Shown: positions 26,738-35,680, counted from the stretch's first letter. The stretch: 64,000 nt of DNA from Sphingobacterium hotanense (GCF_008274825.1 NZ_CP030848.1:2418001-2482000); one strand, 5' to 3'. Notes: generated by a model from the sequence alone, not told the origin. Translations and numbers: made by a program.

Positions 26738-26892
26738 AAAAATATTCACCATTCAAGTTACGAATTATTATTAGATGGTACAAAACAAGATAAGCCTTGT
26801 AGAATACTGGCTACTGTGGTTTTTTACAACCGTTTTTGGTTCGCTACATAGCTCAGACCGTGTTCATTTGTGTAAACCAAAATACACAGGAT

Positions 26893-27363
26893 ATGAAGAA
26901 GAAAAAGAAAGACCGGATATTAACGGTAGACATGTACCACCAATATGCTGAAATTGATGAAATGTATTCCAGCAGACCTCGAGAGGTAAAATTGAATATC
27001 CCATCAAATCTCCGAATGTTATGCGCCGTACTAGAGGTCGAGGTTGAAAAAATGCTCAACGATTTTATTTGGATGTTGAGCTATTCCCATCATGATTCAG
27101 CTACCAGTAAACAACGCAAAATCGCCAAAAAGTTTTTTCTGTGCTGCAAGTTTGGCCAGCCGTTCTATACTAAAAGGCAGATCATGCAGATGTTCAATGA
27201 ATTAAAATCACAACGGAAAATCGATGAGACCGTTAGCACTATAGATTACAAGGACAGGGAACTGTTTTGGAAAAACAAACATATGTATATGCAGTACTGG
27301 TTCAAACGTTGGTTTGAAATGAACAGACACAACGGGGATGTTTCGATATTGGAGGAGTACTAG
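26893..27363 (+). CDS. Hypothetical island protein
   Basis: ATG 26893 (MKKKKKDRILTVDMYHQYAE) is preferred because the frame upstream of it is not coding-like. The 156-residue product is basic and aromatic-rich, with FFLCCKFGQPFYTKRQIMQM and HMYMQYWFKRWFEMNRHNGD. No signal peptide or membrane helix is present. I do not recognise the family. It is the first cargo gene after the divergent XRE regulator. Confidence 0.65.
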   Translation: MKKKKKDRILTVDMYHQYAEIDEMYSSRPREVKLNIPSNLRMLCAVLEVEVEKMLNDFIWMLSYSHHDSATSKQRKIAKKFFLCCKFGQPFYTKRQIMQMFNELKSQRKIDETVSTIDYKDRELFWKNKHMYMQYWFKRWFEMNRHNGDVSILEEY

Positions 27364-27577
27364 CCGATAAGCATTACTGCCTTCACCGAGCTGTTTGTAT
27401 GAACTCGTTGTAAGATATTCCTATTTCGAAAAAGACTTTTTTAGTCATATACAAGAATATTGAAGGAAGTTTAGATTCGGATGCTTTTTACATAATATAA
27501 TTGCGCACACAATAGCCATTTATCTCACCAATATGTCTCAGCCGATTCAGAGAAATAATTGATTAAAAACTGACACT

Positions 27578-28714
27578 ATGCACCGTGTACATTCTAATAA
27601 TGACTATATCGTTCAATTGAGTGATGCTGAGATCCTCAATCCTTTTGCTGCCCTTGCAAAGATTTTGAAGAAGTTCCGCTCTGTAGAGCTCGCTTCGGAT
27701 GAACTTTATGAAATATTAATCCCATCTTTCCGTTCCGGCCAATGGAAAAAATACGAATCTCCACTCCTGCTTTATAAGAAATTCAGACACATCATCAAGT
27801 TGATCGAGGTTGCCTGGCTCATCAACAAGAATAGAAATGGTCTTTTCTCAGATGATCTAATTCCCGCGTACGCCTCATTGCAGGGCGGTGAAGAAAAGAG
27901 CTTGTGTATCCAAGACGAATTTTCAAGCGCATTACTGAACTTAGAAAAGATCTTTTGCTCGAATACGATGTGCGTTCTAAAATCTGTCCTTTACGAGTTT
28001 TTCCTGCTAGGACTGGAACCAAGCGACATAGAGCATCTAGACCTGGAGCTCCAGAATGTGGAGGTATTTCGGTCGATAGATGAATTGATTAACACAGTTT
28101 ACAAGTTACATGAACTCTCTTCTGCCTTGCAAGGGCCCATTTTTAACCGAAGTAAATGGGACGAGTACCTTAAAGAGCATAAGATGCGCGATACGATATA
28201 TGATTATGATTACGGTTTGGACGAAATCTTTTATCTAACCAGCAAAGACAAATTGCTATCTGGCATCTCCATTTCGATAGAAATACTAAATGCTGAAGGT
28301 TATTGGAAATCGCACGAACATCCAGGCAACATTATCCCTTTGTTTTACGAATACCTGTTTCTGATCGACGAATTTTGGCGAACCTGGCTTGGAGCATTGG
28401 AAGCAAAAATCGACCTGTCGGTGCCGTGGAAATACCCCAAAAACGTCCAAAAGTCCTTAAAAAGCATTAAACGGCTAAATCTAACGCATGCATGGACTTT
28501 CCTTGCAAATAAATTCGCAAAAAAAGATATCACTTATTGGTACAAACTGTGGGAAGGTTGTCTGCAGACCCTGCTAAGCGACAGCCCCTGCCCACAAAGA
28601 AAAATGAGATCATATTGTTCGATGTTAGAACTGATCGAAGGGATGATACATTTGTCTGAACTTGTATGCTTTATGTCTTGGGAAGACCCCTTTGATGAAG
28701 AAACGTACCTATGA
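27578..28714 (+). CDS. Hypothetical island protein upstream of the HEPN gene
   Basis: This 378-residue, soluble-looking, mostly alpha-helical protein is rich in Leu, Glu, Lys and Trp (RSGQWKKYESPLLLYKKF, FWRTWLGALEAKIDLSVPWK). No catalytic motif or known family was recognised. It lies 58 nt upstream of the double HEPN-like gene in the same direction, so the two may act together. Confidence 0.72.
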   Translation: MHRVHSNNDYIVQLSDAEILNPFAALAKILKKFRSVELASDELYEILIPSFRSGQWKKYESPLLLYKKFRHIIKLIEVAWLINKNRNGLFSDDLIPAYASLQGGEEKSLCIQDEFSSALLNLEKIFCSNTMCVLKSVLYEFFLLGLEPSDIEHLDLELQNVEVFRSIDELINTVYKLHELSSALQGPIFNRSKWDEYLKEHKMRDTIYDYDYGLDEIFYLTSKDKLLSGISISIEILNAEGYWKSHEHPGNIIPLFYEYLFLIDEFWRTWLGALEAKIDLSVPWKYPKNVQKSLKSIKRLNLTHAWTFLANKFAKKDITYWYKLWEGCLQTLLSDSPCPQRKMRSYCSMLELIEGMIHLSELVCFMSWEDPFDEETYL

Positions 28715-28772
28715 AATTATAACAGTCGACCAGAGTGAAAATAGTCACAACCAAACTTAATAAAAAAAAGTT

Positions 28773-30431
28773 ATGCAGCCATTAAACGAATACCAGACCA
28801 CACAACTAGAGCGGTTGACCGCTCTATTAGTATCTTGTTTTTCGATCGAAGCGATCTACATCCGACCATCGTTAAACAAAACGCCCACTTATAGCCTCAT
28901 CATCATTCTATGTGATAAATACCACCGCATTCTAGGAGAAATCGTGCCCAAAATCAAAAACAAGATCAGGGAGTTCAATAACTTCGAACCAATCTGCTTT
29001 TCCTTGAAACACACAAGGAAGAGAATAGCCGAGGGGAATCTATATTTAACGGACAATTGTAAAGCTGAATATAGAGTTTATCCGAAGTCAGCAATTGCCC
29101 TAGAAGAAGAAATTCCGACGCAGCAAGAATGTATAAGTTCAACGCGCTTGTTATGGGAGCGACAGTTCTTAAAGATCACCGAATTTACTGAGGGATATCA
29201 TTATCTGAAAAGCAGGCGAAAATACACCTGTGCAGCTTTTATGCTACATCAATCTATGGAGCTCACCTACAAAGCGATGGAGATTCTACTGATCTCAAAA
29301 GAGAGAATTTCTCATTCCATCAGAAATCATCATAACTATCTAATGGAGTTGACACCGTTATATAACGAGCTTTTCGATCAGAACGATGAGGAAGATATTT
29401 CATTACTGGAAACGCTAATAGAGCTATACCGAGCCTCGCGTTATGAAGAAAGTTACGAGGTCAGGCTTAGTACACTCGATAAGCTTGAATTGAGGATGGT
29501 AAAGCTACATGCGAACGCCAACTATATTTTTAAGCAAATCGTTGATTGTCGATCGGAGAACATCTTGCGCGAGGTAGATTTGATTCTTTCTAGCTCCGAT
29601 CCTACCACTGAGGTTATCCAGACTGAACTTCCTCAACTGATTGTCCAACAGATTTCAGAAAAAATCCAAGGGGTTCTCCAAATCTTTAGGTTTGGTTACC
29701 GAAAAAGTAAAAATGAAATTATTTACAACGTATTGCACCCAGGCAGCAGTGAGCTAATTCAGCATTTGGATCTTCTAGTGGTCACGGAAAGTGACCAGAA
29801 AAAACATGTATTTTCATTGATGGCTTCCTTGAACCAAGATCCAAAATTGAGCATACAATTATTGAATTTTTCTAAAAATCAAATTCAGCACGGTTTAAGC
29901 AAAAACCACAAGTTTTTCCATAGGATCTTAATGGATCAGCTAAATCTTCTGTTCGGCAGTTCGATAGCGTGGCAGTTCCATGGAAATCTAGGAGAACGGT
30001 CTCCAGAAGAAATGGCAGCTAAGAAGCTTATTCTAAAAAATCGAATAAAGAACGCGCAGGCTTGCTTTAGCGCAGGCAAATTTCTTAAGGGGGCAAGTCG
30101 GTTTACCGTCAAGCTCGCTCTATTTAACCAATGTTTGGAGCAATGCTGCTTAGGCTTGCTCTCTTCCATTTTGGATATCGTTCCCTATTCCAGCAAGCTC
30201 AATCAGCTCTTTTTGCTTAGCGATAGCTTTTGGGAATTCCCACGAGAGATTTTCCCTAGAACTTCTCAAGAGGAACTCCAAAGCTTTCAGCAACTTGTAG
30301 AAGCACCTTCAGTATTGAAATTTCGGTCCGTTCATACCAATCCCGATATTTGGATACACTTTCTTGAAGAAAAGTGTGAACGATTTCTCGAGGAGTGTGA
30401 AACGATATGTAAAACAGAAGACTTTGTTTAA
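28773..30431 (+). CDS. Duplicated nucleotidyltransferase-HEPN-like protein
   Basis: The 552-residue protein seems to contain the same two-part module twice. Module 1 (about 1-250) has a nucleotidyltransferase-like opening (SIEAIYIRP, SLIIILCD) and a HEPN-like helix pair (KYTCAAFMLHQSMELTYKAM, then YLMELTPLYNELF). Module 2 (about 295-540) has FRFGYRKSKNEI and HLDLLVVT, then FTVKLALFNQCLEQCCLGLL and SKLNQLFLLSD. The classic NTase GS-x-D-x-D residues and the HEPN R-x4-6-H motif are not clearly present. MNT-HEPN pairs are toxin-antitoxin or defence modules. A fused, doubled version on a mobilizable island would be unusual. The HEPN call for module 1 is fairly firm; the duplication is my inference. 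Confidence 0.7.
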   Translation: MQPLNEYQTTQLERLTALLVSCFSIEAIYIRPSLNKTPTYSLIIILCDKYHRILGEIVPKIKNKIREFNNFEPICFSLKHTRKRIAEGNLYLTDNCKAEYRVYPKSAIALEEEIPTQQECISSTRLLWERQFLKITEFTEGYHYLKSRRKYTCAAFMLHQSMELTYKAMEILLISKERISHSIRNHHNYLMELTPLYNELFDQNDEEDISLLETLIELYRASRYEESYEVRLSTLDKLELRMVKLHANANYIFKQIVDCRSENILREVDLILSSSDPTTEVIQTELPQLIVQQISEKIQGVLQIFRFGYRKSKNEIIYNVLHPGSSELIQHLDLLVVTESDQKKHVFSLMASLNQDPKLSIQLLNFSKNQIQHGLSKNHKFFHRILMDQLNLLFGSSIAWQFHGNLGERSPEEMAAKKLILKNRIKNAQACFSAGKFLKGASRFTVKLALFNQCLEQCCLGLLSSILDIVPYSSKLNQLFLLSDSFWEFPREIFPRTSQEELQSFQQLVEAPSVLKFRSVHTNPDIWIHFLEEKCERFLEECETICKTEDFV

Positions 30432-30438
30432 ATATCCA

Positions 30439-31419
30439 TTAATACCTGCGGCGCTTTCGAGTCAATCTTGTTGCCACTCGATGGCCCCATATCAAACCGC
30501 GCAGAAAAGATGGCAATCGTTGGTGTCGCAATAATCTTCTACGTTTTAAAAACCAATGAAGATTATTCAAGATTTTCACAACTGAACGGATAGAGTCAGC
30601 GCTGCTTCTATGCCGGAATGCGTGACGATCGATTTCTTGGATTATCTCTCCAGCATTGCTGGCGAGAACCGCAAACTGTGAAACCAGTTTTCCAACTCCA
30701 GCGTATTTAATATTCGTCGACCTATCCCCCTTCTTCACCGCATTACTGTAGGCCAAACTATTTTGGTAAGATCGCTCGAATCCAAAAGATTCGTCAAAGA
30801 CATCCTCCCCGCTTTGCTTAAATGCAAATCTATCGAATTGACCCATTTTCTGCGAGTGAACTTGGTTCTTGCCACGGGATGTATTTTGCGGACTTAACTT
30901 AATGGAATTGGTTATATCTTTTCTGCTAACAATGATCTGAATGTGATACTGTAAACCTTCTTTTCGATCCCCTGCCTTTTTAGACCCATCTTTGACCTGT
31001 TTATCTTTATAACTATAGTATCTAAATTTTTCAACTTTCCCGAACCATAGCAGATCTCTGTTGGAAGTCACCCCTTTGCGCTTAAAATTCTTGGCATATT
31101 CGTCCATCATTTTAATAGCATACTCTTTTAGCTTTTCCGCGACCTTTTCCTCGCCAAACCGTTCTTTTAAGTAAGACAACTCTTTTTGGCTGGGACTAAG
31201 ATTGACCAAATAAAACTTACCATCTATCTTACTTAGCTTTGCGACATTCGCGTCAATGGAACTACGTACTTTGAAAGGTGCAATGATGTTCGAGGATTCA
31301 TTGAACCAAAGTTCCTTTGAAAAGCCTACCAGCTTATTTTCCTTTTCCAAATAATTGACCAACTGTGCACAACTCCCCGTATTCCCGCCTGTTTCAGATT
31401 TCGTAATATTGATGAACAT
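30439..31419 (-). CDS. DUF5712/BfmB-BtgB-type mobilization protein
   Basis: The 326-residue protein opens MFINITKSETGGNTGSCAQL, followed by LVNYLEKEN. A middle block has DLLWFGKVEKFRYYSY and the basic LQYHIQIIVSRKD with His, as in small relaxase-like proteins. The C-terminus is very basic (RHRSSADSIRS, RLTRKRRRY). This matches the DUF5712 family (BfmB/BtgB) of Bacteroidota mobilizable elements, which processes oriT for transfer by a helper conjugation system. The BfmA-like gene ends 10 nt upstream. It converges with the HEPN gene with only 7 nt between the stops. Confidence 0.85.
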   Translation of the reverse strand: MFINITKSETGGNTGSCAQLVNYLEKENKLVGFSKELWFNESSNIIAPFKVRSSIDANVAKLSKIDGKFYLVNLSPSQKELSYLKERFGEEKVAEKLKEYAIKMMDEYAKNFKRKGVTSNRDLLWFGKVEKFRYYSYKDKQVKDGSKKAGDRKEGLQYHIQIIVSRKDITNSIKLSPQNTSRGKNQVHSQKMGQFDRFAFKQSGEDVFDESFGFERSYQNSLAYSNAVKKGDRSTNIKYAGVGKLVSQFAVLASNAGEIIQEIDRHAFRHRSSADSIRSVVKILNNLHWFLKRRRLLRHQRLPSFLRGLIWGHRVATRLTRKRRRY

Positions 31420-31429
31420 GGCTCACGTA

Positions 31430-31963
31430 TTAAAGCCTGAACAAGGCTTCCAAGGCATTTCTACGAATTTCTTCTTTGCCTGTAGCAGAAGCATTCCATC
31501 CTAGTTTATCACGCGAGGAGATATAGGATTCCAAAATGAGCTTGAAACGAGATTTCAATGTATTCTTATCTAATGAGCTGTGGGAAAATTCCGCAAACAT
31601 TTTCATATAGCGTTGTTGCGACTCATTGATCTGGCCTAACTTTTCTGCGAAGTTTTCCGATTGGTCGAGTACCATGTTAATTGATGCATCAAGCCGATCT
31701 AGAATCCCGTATTGCGGTATAATCAGATCTTTTTCCTGCTGTTTTGAAAACGCTATGATCCGTGAAATGCCCGAGGATATCTGCCTTTTCAATAATTCGT
31801 CATTTACATCTACCGGATCCTTCTTGGTGTGATAAAAATAGTCCACCGTTTGGCAAATGATCATTTTCTTCGAACGTCCTAGTTTCAGAGAAAGTTTAGA
31901 AAGCTTTTCGTCTGTAGCGATTGGGAAACGTACAGACTTTGTTCCATCTTGAATATTGTCCAT
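31430..31963 (-). CDS. BfmA/BtgA-type mobilization protein
   Basis: The ATG at 31963 (MDNIQDGTKSVRFPIATDEK) is preferred over an upstream TTG. The 177-residue product starts with a ribbon-helix-helix-like region (VRFPIATDEKLSKLSLKLGR) and continues as a helical protein. BfmA/BtgA proteins bind oriT and assist the relaxase. It heads a two-gene mob unit with the DUF5712 gene. The origin of transfer is expected in the noncoding 31964-32120 just upstream, but I could not define a nic site. Confidence 0.85.
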   Translation of the reverse strand: MDNIQDGTKSVRFPIATDEKLSKLSLKLGRSKKMIICQTVDYFYHTKKDPVDVNDELLKRQISSGISRIIAFSKQQEKDLIIPQYGILDRLDASINMVLDQSENFAEKLGQINESQQRYMKMFAEFSHSSLDKNTLKSRFKLILESYISSRDKLGWNASATGKEEIRRNALEALFRL

Positions 31964-32120
31964 GCTGCGTACTGATTTGTTAACAGCATAATTTATCAAG
32001 GCCGTTTAAGCTTGGCAAATGCTTAGCTATCATTTAAATAGTATTGAACAGTAATGATTCAATTATTTATAAGAACCTGTTCTTTATCAAAGGTATAATC
32101 ATGCATTGGCGGATAGAAAC

Positions 32121-32489
32121 TTAATTTTTCGCATGCTTTTTAATGGTGTATGTGCACCTTGGATAATTTGTGCAGCCCAAGAAATCTCCATATTTGCCTT
32201 TCTTAAGTAGCATGAATCCACTTTGGCACTTGGAACAAAGAAGGTTGCTACTTAAAATATCTGTAGTTTTAAAAGTTTGCGCACATTGAGGAAAATTCGA
32301 ACATCCAAGAAATTCACTCCCATCTTTTTTCCCCTTTCGAACGACAAGTTTACCCGTCTTGCAATAAGGGCAGTGAGTAACAGATACCATTCCATTGCTC
32401 TTGGTCATCATAAAAGCCAAATCCCTGCCTAGCTCTTCAGCAGAAGTTCTCCATCGTGGCTCATCGTGGCATTGTTTTTTCCATCCCAA
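32121..32489 (-). CDS. Topoisomerase-type C4 zinc-finger protein, probably a 3' gene fragment
   Basis: The frame holds two zinc fingers of the topoisomerase I C-terminal type. The first is HCPYCKTG...FLGCSNFPQC and the second is LLCSKCQSG...FLGCTNYPRC. Before them is a helix (SAEELGRDLAFMMTKSNGMV) like the tail of larger helicase or nuclease proteins. There is no good start: the frame opens at TTG 32489 and overlaps a different gene's 3' end. It may therefore be the C-terminal remnant of a bigger gene joined to unrelated sequence at the island edge. If expressed, it would bind DNA or RNA. Confidence 0.65.
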   Translation of the reverse strand: MGWKKQCHDEPRWRTSAEELGRDLAFMMTKSNGMVSVTHCPYCKTGKLVVRKGKKDGSEFLGCSNFPQCAQTFKTTDILSSNLLCSKCQSGFMLLKKGKYGDFLGCTNYPRCTYTIKKHAKN

Positions 32490-32635
32490 GTAAAGACGGC
32501 TCTTTTTTTAAAAACTTTATTTACCCCATTGTAAATTCTTAAGTGATAATCAAAGATTAATTCTGATTCTTGTGCGTTGGCAAATGCAAAAAAGCATACC
32601 AATATAGCTGTGAAAATTGTTTTTGATGTTTTCAT
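32429..32635 (-). CDS. Small secreted protein, possibly truncated
   Basis: This 68-residue frame starts with a clear signal peptide (MKTSKTIFTAILVCFFAFAN, then AQ). It continues for about 45 residues (ELIFDYHLRIYNGVNKVF) and stops inside the zinc-finger frame, overlapping it by 61 nt in another frame. The signal peptide is convincing, but the short body suggests a 5' fragment cut off by recombination. The family is unknown. Confidence 0.5.
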   Translation of the reverse strand: MKTSKTIFTAILVCFFAFANAQESELIFDYHLRIYNGVNKVFKKRAVFTWDGKNNATMSHDGELLLKS

Positions 32636-32850
32636 GATATTAAATAATTCTCTCTATGTGCTTAGCAAAAATAATTTTTAAGCATTTATCAAAAAATAAC
32701 TAGAGGTAGTCATTTTTATAACTTGTCGACTATGGATTGTAGCTAATAAAGCTCTCCTGTGGTAAACATTCTGGTTTTTGATTAGTACCTTAGTTCATGA
32801 TAGCTATTATATAGTCTTGAGAACTAAGGTTTAGTTAAGTTTAAAAAACT

Positions 32851-32999
32851 GTGGACTTGTGTGTCAGTCCACTGAATTTGGATTTCTCATTGAAGGACTT
32901 TAACTTTAGTATCTGAACTGAGCTTGCAGGACTATTGGGAGGTGGTTTGCGCCCCTCCACAGTGTGGAATTGCCCATCGTTTTCCTGAACAGCTCAGTT
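32851..32999. ncRNA. Candidate structured RNA in the 32636-33129 gap
   Basis: This otherwise gene-free stretch folds well. GTGGACT/AGTCCAC forms a 7-bp hairpin (32851-32857, 32866-32872). AACTGAGCT (32916-32924) pairs with AGCTCAGTT (32991-32999), and CAGGA (32927-32931) with TCCTG (32983-32987). Inside is GGAGG-t-GG/CC-CCTCC (32938-32958). No open frame, promoter or T-run settles the strand. It could be a small RNA, an oriT or recombination site, or a remnant. The rest of the gap shows nothing. Confidence 0.4.
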
Positions 33000-33129
33000 T
33001 CAATCACTTCATAAATATTAACTTCTCATTCTTTATTCTTACTATTCTTACAGTTGGTTTAATGCCGCAGTTGTTACCAACGTGAGATAGGATACCAAAA
33101 AAACTTCTATCCTATTTTAGAGTATAAAC

Positions 33130-33333
33130 TTTGCTGTAGTTGGCGCCGCTGCTACCTTATCTGCATCGATTTATGCGCCATTGACAGCCCTAGTATTGGT
33201 TTGTAATTTAGTTCCTAATGGATATCAACTTTTTGTTCCCATTCTGATCGCAACTTTTGCAGCGAAATACTTCGCTAGATTAATCTTACCGTACATTATC
33301 TACACTTACGATTTCCATCTAAACAAGGGATAA
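33130..33333 (+). pseudogene. C-terminal remnant of a ClC chloride channel gene
   Basis: The open frame encodes FAVVGAAATLSASIYAPLTA, then LFVPILIATFAAKYFARLIL and a TYDFHLNKG end. This matches the last two membrane helices of ClC-family channels. An in-frame stop lies at 33118, with no start or ribosome binding site. More than 300 upstream residues are missing, so the gene is dead, perhaps removed by the event that brought the island. Confidence 0.7.
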
Positions 33334-33380
33334 GTAATAGAAAGAATTCTATATCTTCATGTCTAATAAATGCACCAAAC

Positions 33381-33824
33381 ATGAAAGATTTCTTTAAAGA
33401 ACTTCTAGAATATAGCTCCTATTACAATCGACAGTTAATTGATGTTATAAATCAAGACCCTTCACAAGTTTCTGAAAAAACCACTTCTTTAATGAGCCAT
33501 ATGCTGAATGCACATCACATCTGGAACTATAGGATTGCTGGAGAAAAACCATTATTTGCAGTATGGCAGAATCAACCGAAGGAAGTCATGCTGGAAATCG
33601 AGTTGACGAATTTCAAGTCTAGTGAAGATATTTTGGAGAACTATGCATTAGACCATATTGGCATATACACAAATAGCCAAGGACAGCAATTTGAACGCAA
33701 TGTTCGCGATATACTGTTTCATATCATCAACCATACAACTTATCACAGAGCGCAAATTGCAAGCGATTTTAAAGTAATTGGTTTAACTCCTCTCCTGACC
33801 GATTACATTCATTACAAACGTTAA
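33381..33824 (+). CDS. DinB family protein
   Basis: The 147-residue protein is a four-helix DinB-like metalloprotein. The metal-binding histidines are in MLNAHHIWNYR (near residue 45) and in HIINHTTYHRAQI (near 120-128). The family includes thiol-dependent transferases and damage-inducible proteins. The substrate cannot be told from sequence. It is a single gene, 52 nt before the HD-domain gene in the same direction. Confidence 0.88.
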   Translation: MKDFFKELLEYSSYYNRQLIDVINQDPSQVSEKTTSLMSHMLNAHHIWNYRIAGEKPLFAVWQNQPKEVMLEIELTNFKSSEDILENYALDHIGIYTNSQGQQFERNVRDILFHIINHTTYHRAQIASDFKVIGLTPLLTDYIHYKR

Positions 33825-33875
33825 GTAAGGTTTTAGAATTCCTTGAATGAATGGACATAAAATTACCTCAATATC

Positions 33876-34496
33876 ATGAAGCATCTTGAATCACATTTTA
33901 TCGAGCTGTATTCAAAATACGGAACCGATAATAAACTTATCAAACAGTATTGGACTGCGCTAAAGCATCAGTATCTTTCCAACGGAAGATACTACCATAA
34001 CTTACACCATATTGAAGCAATGCTAACAGAATTGGAAGCGGTAAAGGAAATGCTAGTGAATATTGATTTAATCTGGTTTGCTGTATTTTATCATGACGTT
34101 ATTTACATACCCCAATCTAATAGTAATGAGGAAGATAGTGCTATCTATGCGAGAGAGCGACTAATCAATACAAGCCTAAATAATAAACAAATCGATCTAA
34201 TCGTGGCGTTGATTTTAGCTACAAAAAAACACGAGCTTCACCAAGAATCTGACTTCAATTACCTAGTTGATGCAGATCTTAGCATTTTGGGGAAGCCCTG
34301 GGAAGATTACTTGCAATACACAAAAAATATACGGAAAGAGTATGCGATATATCCTGACATAATTTATCTGTCCGGACGTCGTAAAGTCTTAAATCACTTT
34401 TTAGCCAAAGACCAAGTTTTTAAGACTCATTGGTTTCAGGAACGATACGAGGAACAAGCGAGAGCCAATATAGCAAGAGAATTGGCATTATATTGA
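33876..34496 (+). CDS. HD-superfamily metal-dependent phosphohydrolase
   Basis: This 206-residue protein has the metal motif pattern YYHNLHHIEAML (near 40-50), FYHDVIY with the HD pair near residue 73, KKHELH near 115 and DADLSILG near 128. This matches the predicted HD-type phosphohydrolases (COG4339). They are cytosolic and probably act on nucleotides or other phosphate esters; the substrate is unknown. Confidence 0.88.
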   Translation: MKHLESHFIELYSKYGTDNKLIKQYWTALKHQYLSNGRYYHNLHHIEAMLTELEAVKEMLVNIDLIWFAVFYHDVIYIPQSNSNEEDSAIYARERLINTSLNNKQIDLIVALILATKKHELHQESDFNYLVDADLSILGKPWEDYLQYTKNIRKEYAIYPDIIYLSGRRKVLNHFLAKDQVFKTHWFQERYEEQARANIARELALY

Positions 34497-34661
34497 TGTG
34501 TAAGGATAGATCCTTTAAATAATACTTGAACATTAATCTATTTACTCCAGCACTGTAATTTGCTCTAAACTAGTTACCCCCAGTAAACTAGTAACCCTCA
34601 AGTAAGCCATGCTACATCAAAAAATCTGATAGTTACCTTTGTATATCGAAACGAAAATAAA

Positions 34662-35576
34662 ATGGAAAACAACACCCATACATCTAAAGTACTTATCGCA
34701 AAATCATATGGACCATCAGATGTCCTAGAATTTCAGGAAATCACATTCGATACCCTACCACAGGGCTTTGCAAGAATCCGTGTCAAGGCAGCAGGGATCA
34801 ATCCCATCGATGCAAGACGCATGACCGGCGAGTTTAAGCACGCTGGATTACCGCAAACATTCGGTACAGAATTCACCGGAGAAATCATTGAGATCGCAGA
34901 CGACCATAGTGATTTTAAAGTAGGTGATGCTGTTCTGGGCTCTGGAAATGGTTTTACCCATGCTACGGTAATCGATGTTCCTGTTGGAAACCTTATTCGT
35001 CGTCCCGAAAATATCGCGTGGGAAGTAGCAGGCTCTATTGCTGGTGTTGCACAAACAGCAACAACAGTGCTTGATGAAATTGGACCTATCAAGTCATTAT
35101 TAGTACATGGCGCGTCTGGCGGTGTCGGTTCTATCATCGTTCAATTAGCGAAAGAAAGAGGTATAACCGTTGTAGGAACGTCATCAAAAAGAAACCTGGA
35201 ATACGTGAATTCCCTAGGCGCTACCGCAGTAGAATACGGAGACGGATTAACAGGACGAATCAAAGAAGTCTTCCCGAACGCATTCGATGCATCCATCGAC
35301 ATGGTCGGAAATGAACAAGCCACACAGGTGTCTCTTGAGGTCGTAAAAGAAGACGGAGTTATCGGTACAATTGCAGGAAAACCGACTTCTTCAAAACGTG
35401 TAGTACCTTTCTGGGTGAAAAGAAATCCACAAAATTTACAACATGTAGTCAATGGCATCGAAGCCGGAAAATTTACCTGGGAAATCGACAGTACATTCCC
35501 ATTTGAAAATGCAGCAGAAGCCTATAGCAAGATATTAGAAGGTCACACTAGAGGTAAAATTGTGCTAACGTTCTAA
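34662..35576 (+). CDS. NADP-dependent MDR oxidoreductase (quinone reductase-like)
   Basis: This 304-residue member of the medium-chain dehydrogenase/reductase family has an N-terminal GroES-like domain (AAGINPIDARRMTGEF). The cofactor domain has VHGASGGVGSIIVQLA near 145-160 and a GTSSKRN binding loop. No zinc-binding cysteines are present, which points to quinone or enone reductase chemistry rather than alcohol dehydrogenase. TACCTTTG at 34634-34641 may be its -7 element. A terminator follows. Confidence 0.9.
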   Translation: MENNTHTSKVLIAKSYGPSDVLEFQEITFDTLPQGFARIRVKAAGINPIDARRMTGEFKHAGLPQTFGTEFTGEIIEIADDHSDFKVGDAVLGSGNGFTHATVIDVPVGNLIRRPENIAWEVAGSIAGVAQTATTVLDEIGPIKSLLVHGASGGVGSIIVQLAKERGITVVGTSSKRNLEYVNSLGATAVEYGDGLTGRIKEVFPNAFDASIDMVGNEQATQVSLEVVKEDGVIGTIAGKPTSSKRVVPFWVKRNPQNLQHVVNGIEAGKFTWEIDSTFPFENAAEAYSKILEGHTRGKIVLTF

Positions 35577-35605
35577 TAACAAACCCCTATAAATAACTCG
35601 AATGA

Positions 35606-35637
35606 AAAAGCCAGGTCAGTAGACTTGGCTTTTCTTG
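35606..35637 (+). terminator. Terminator after the MDR oxidoreductase
   Basis: AAAAGCCAGGT/ACTTGGCTTTT stem (one G-T pair) with a 6-nt loop and a following TTTTCTTG. Confidence 0.8.
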
Positions 35638-35680
35638 TATAGTTGTTCAACAAAGGATGTACTACCCTACTTCAACCTAC

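Noticed and set aside
32851..32999. Integron attC site
   Set aside because: The inverted arms do not show the GTTRRRY/RYYYAAC core pair, and no integron integrase is near.
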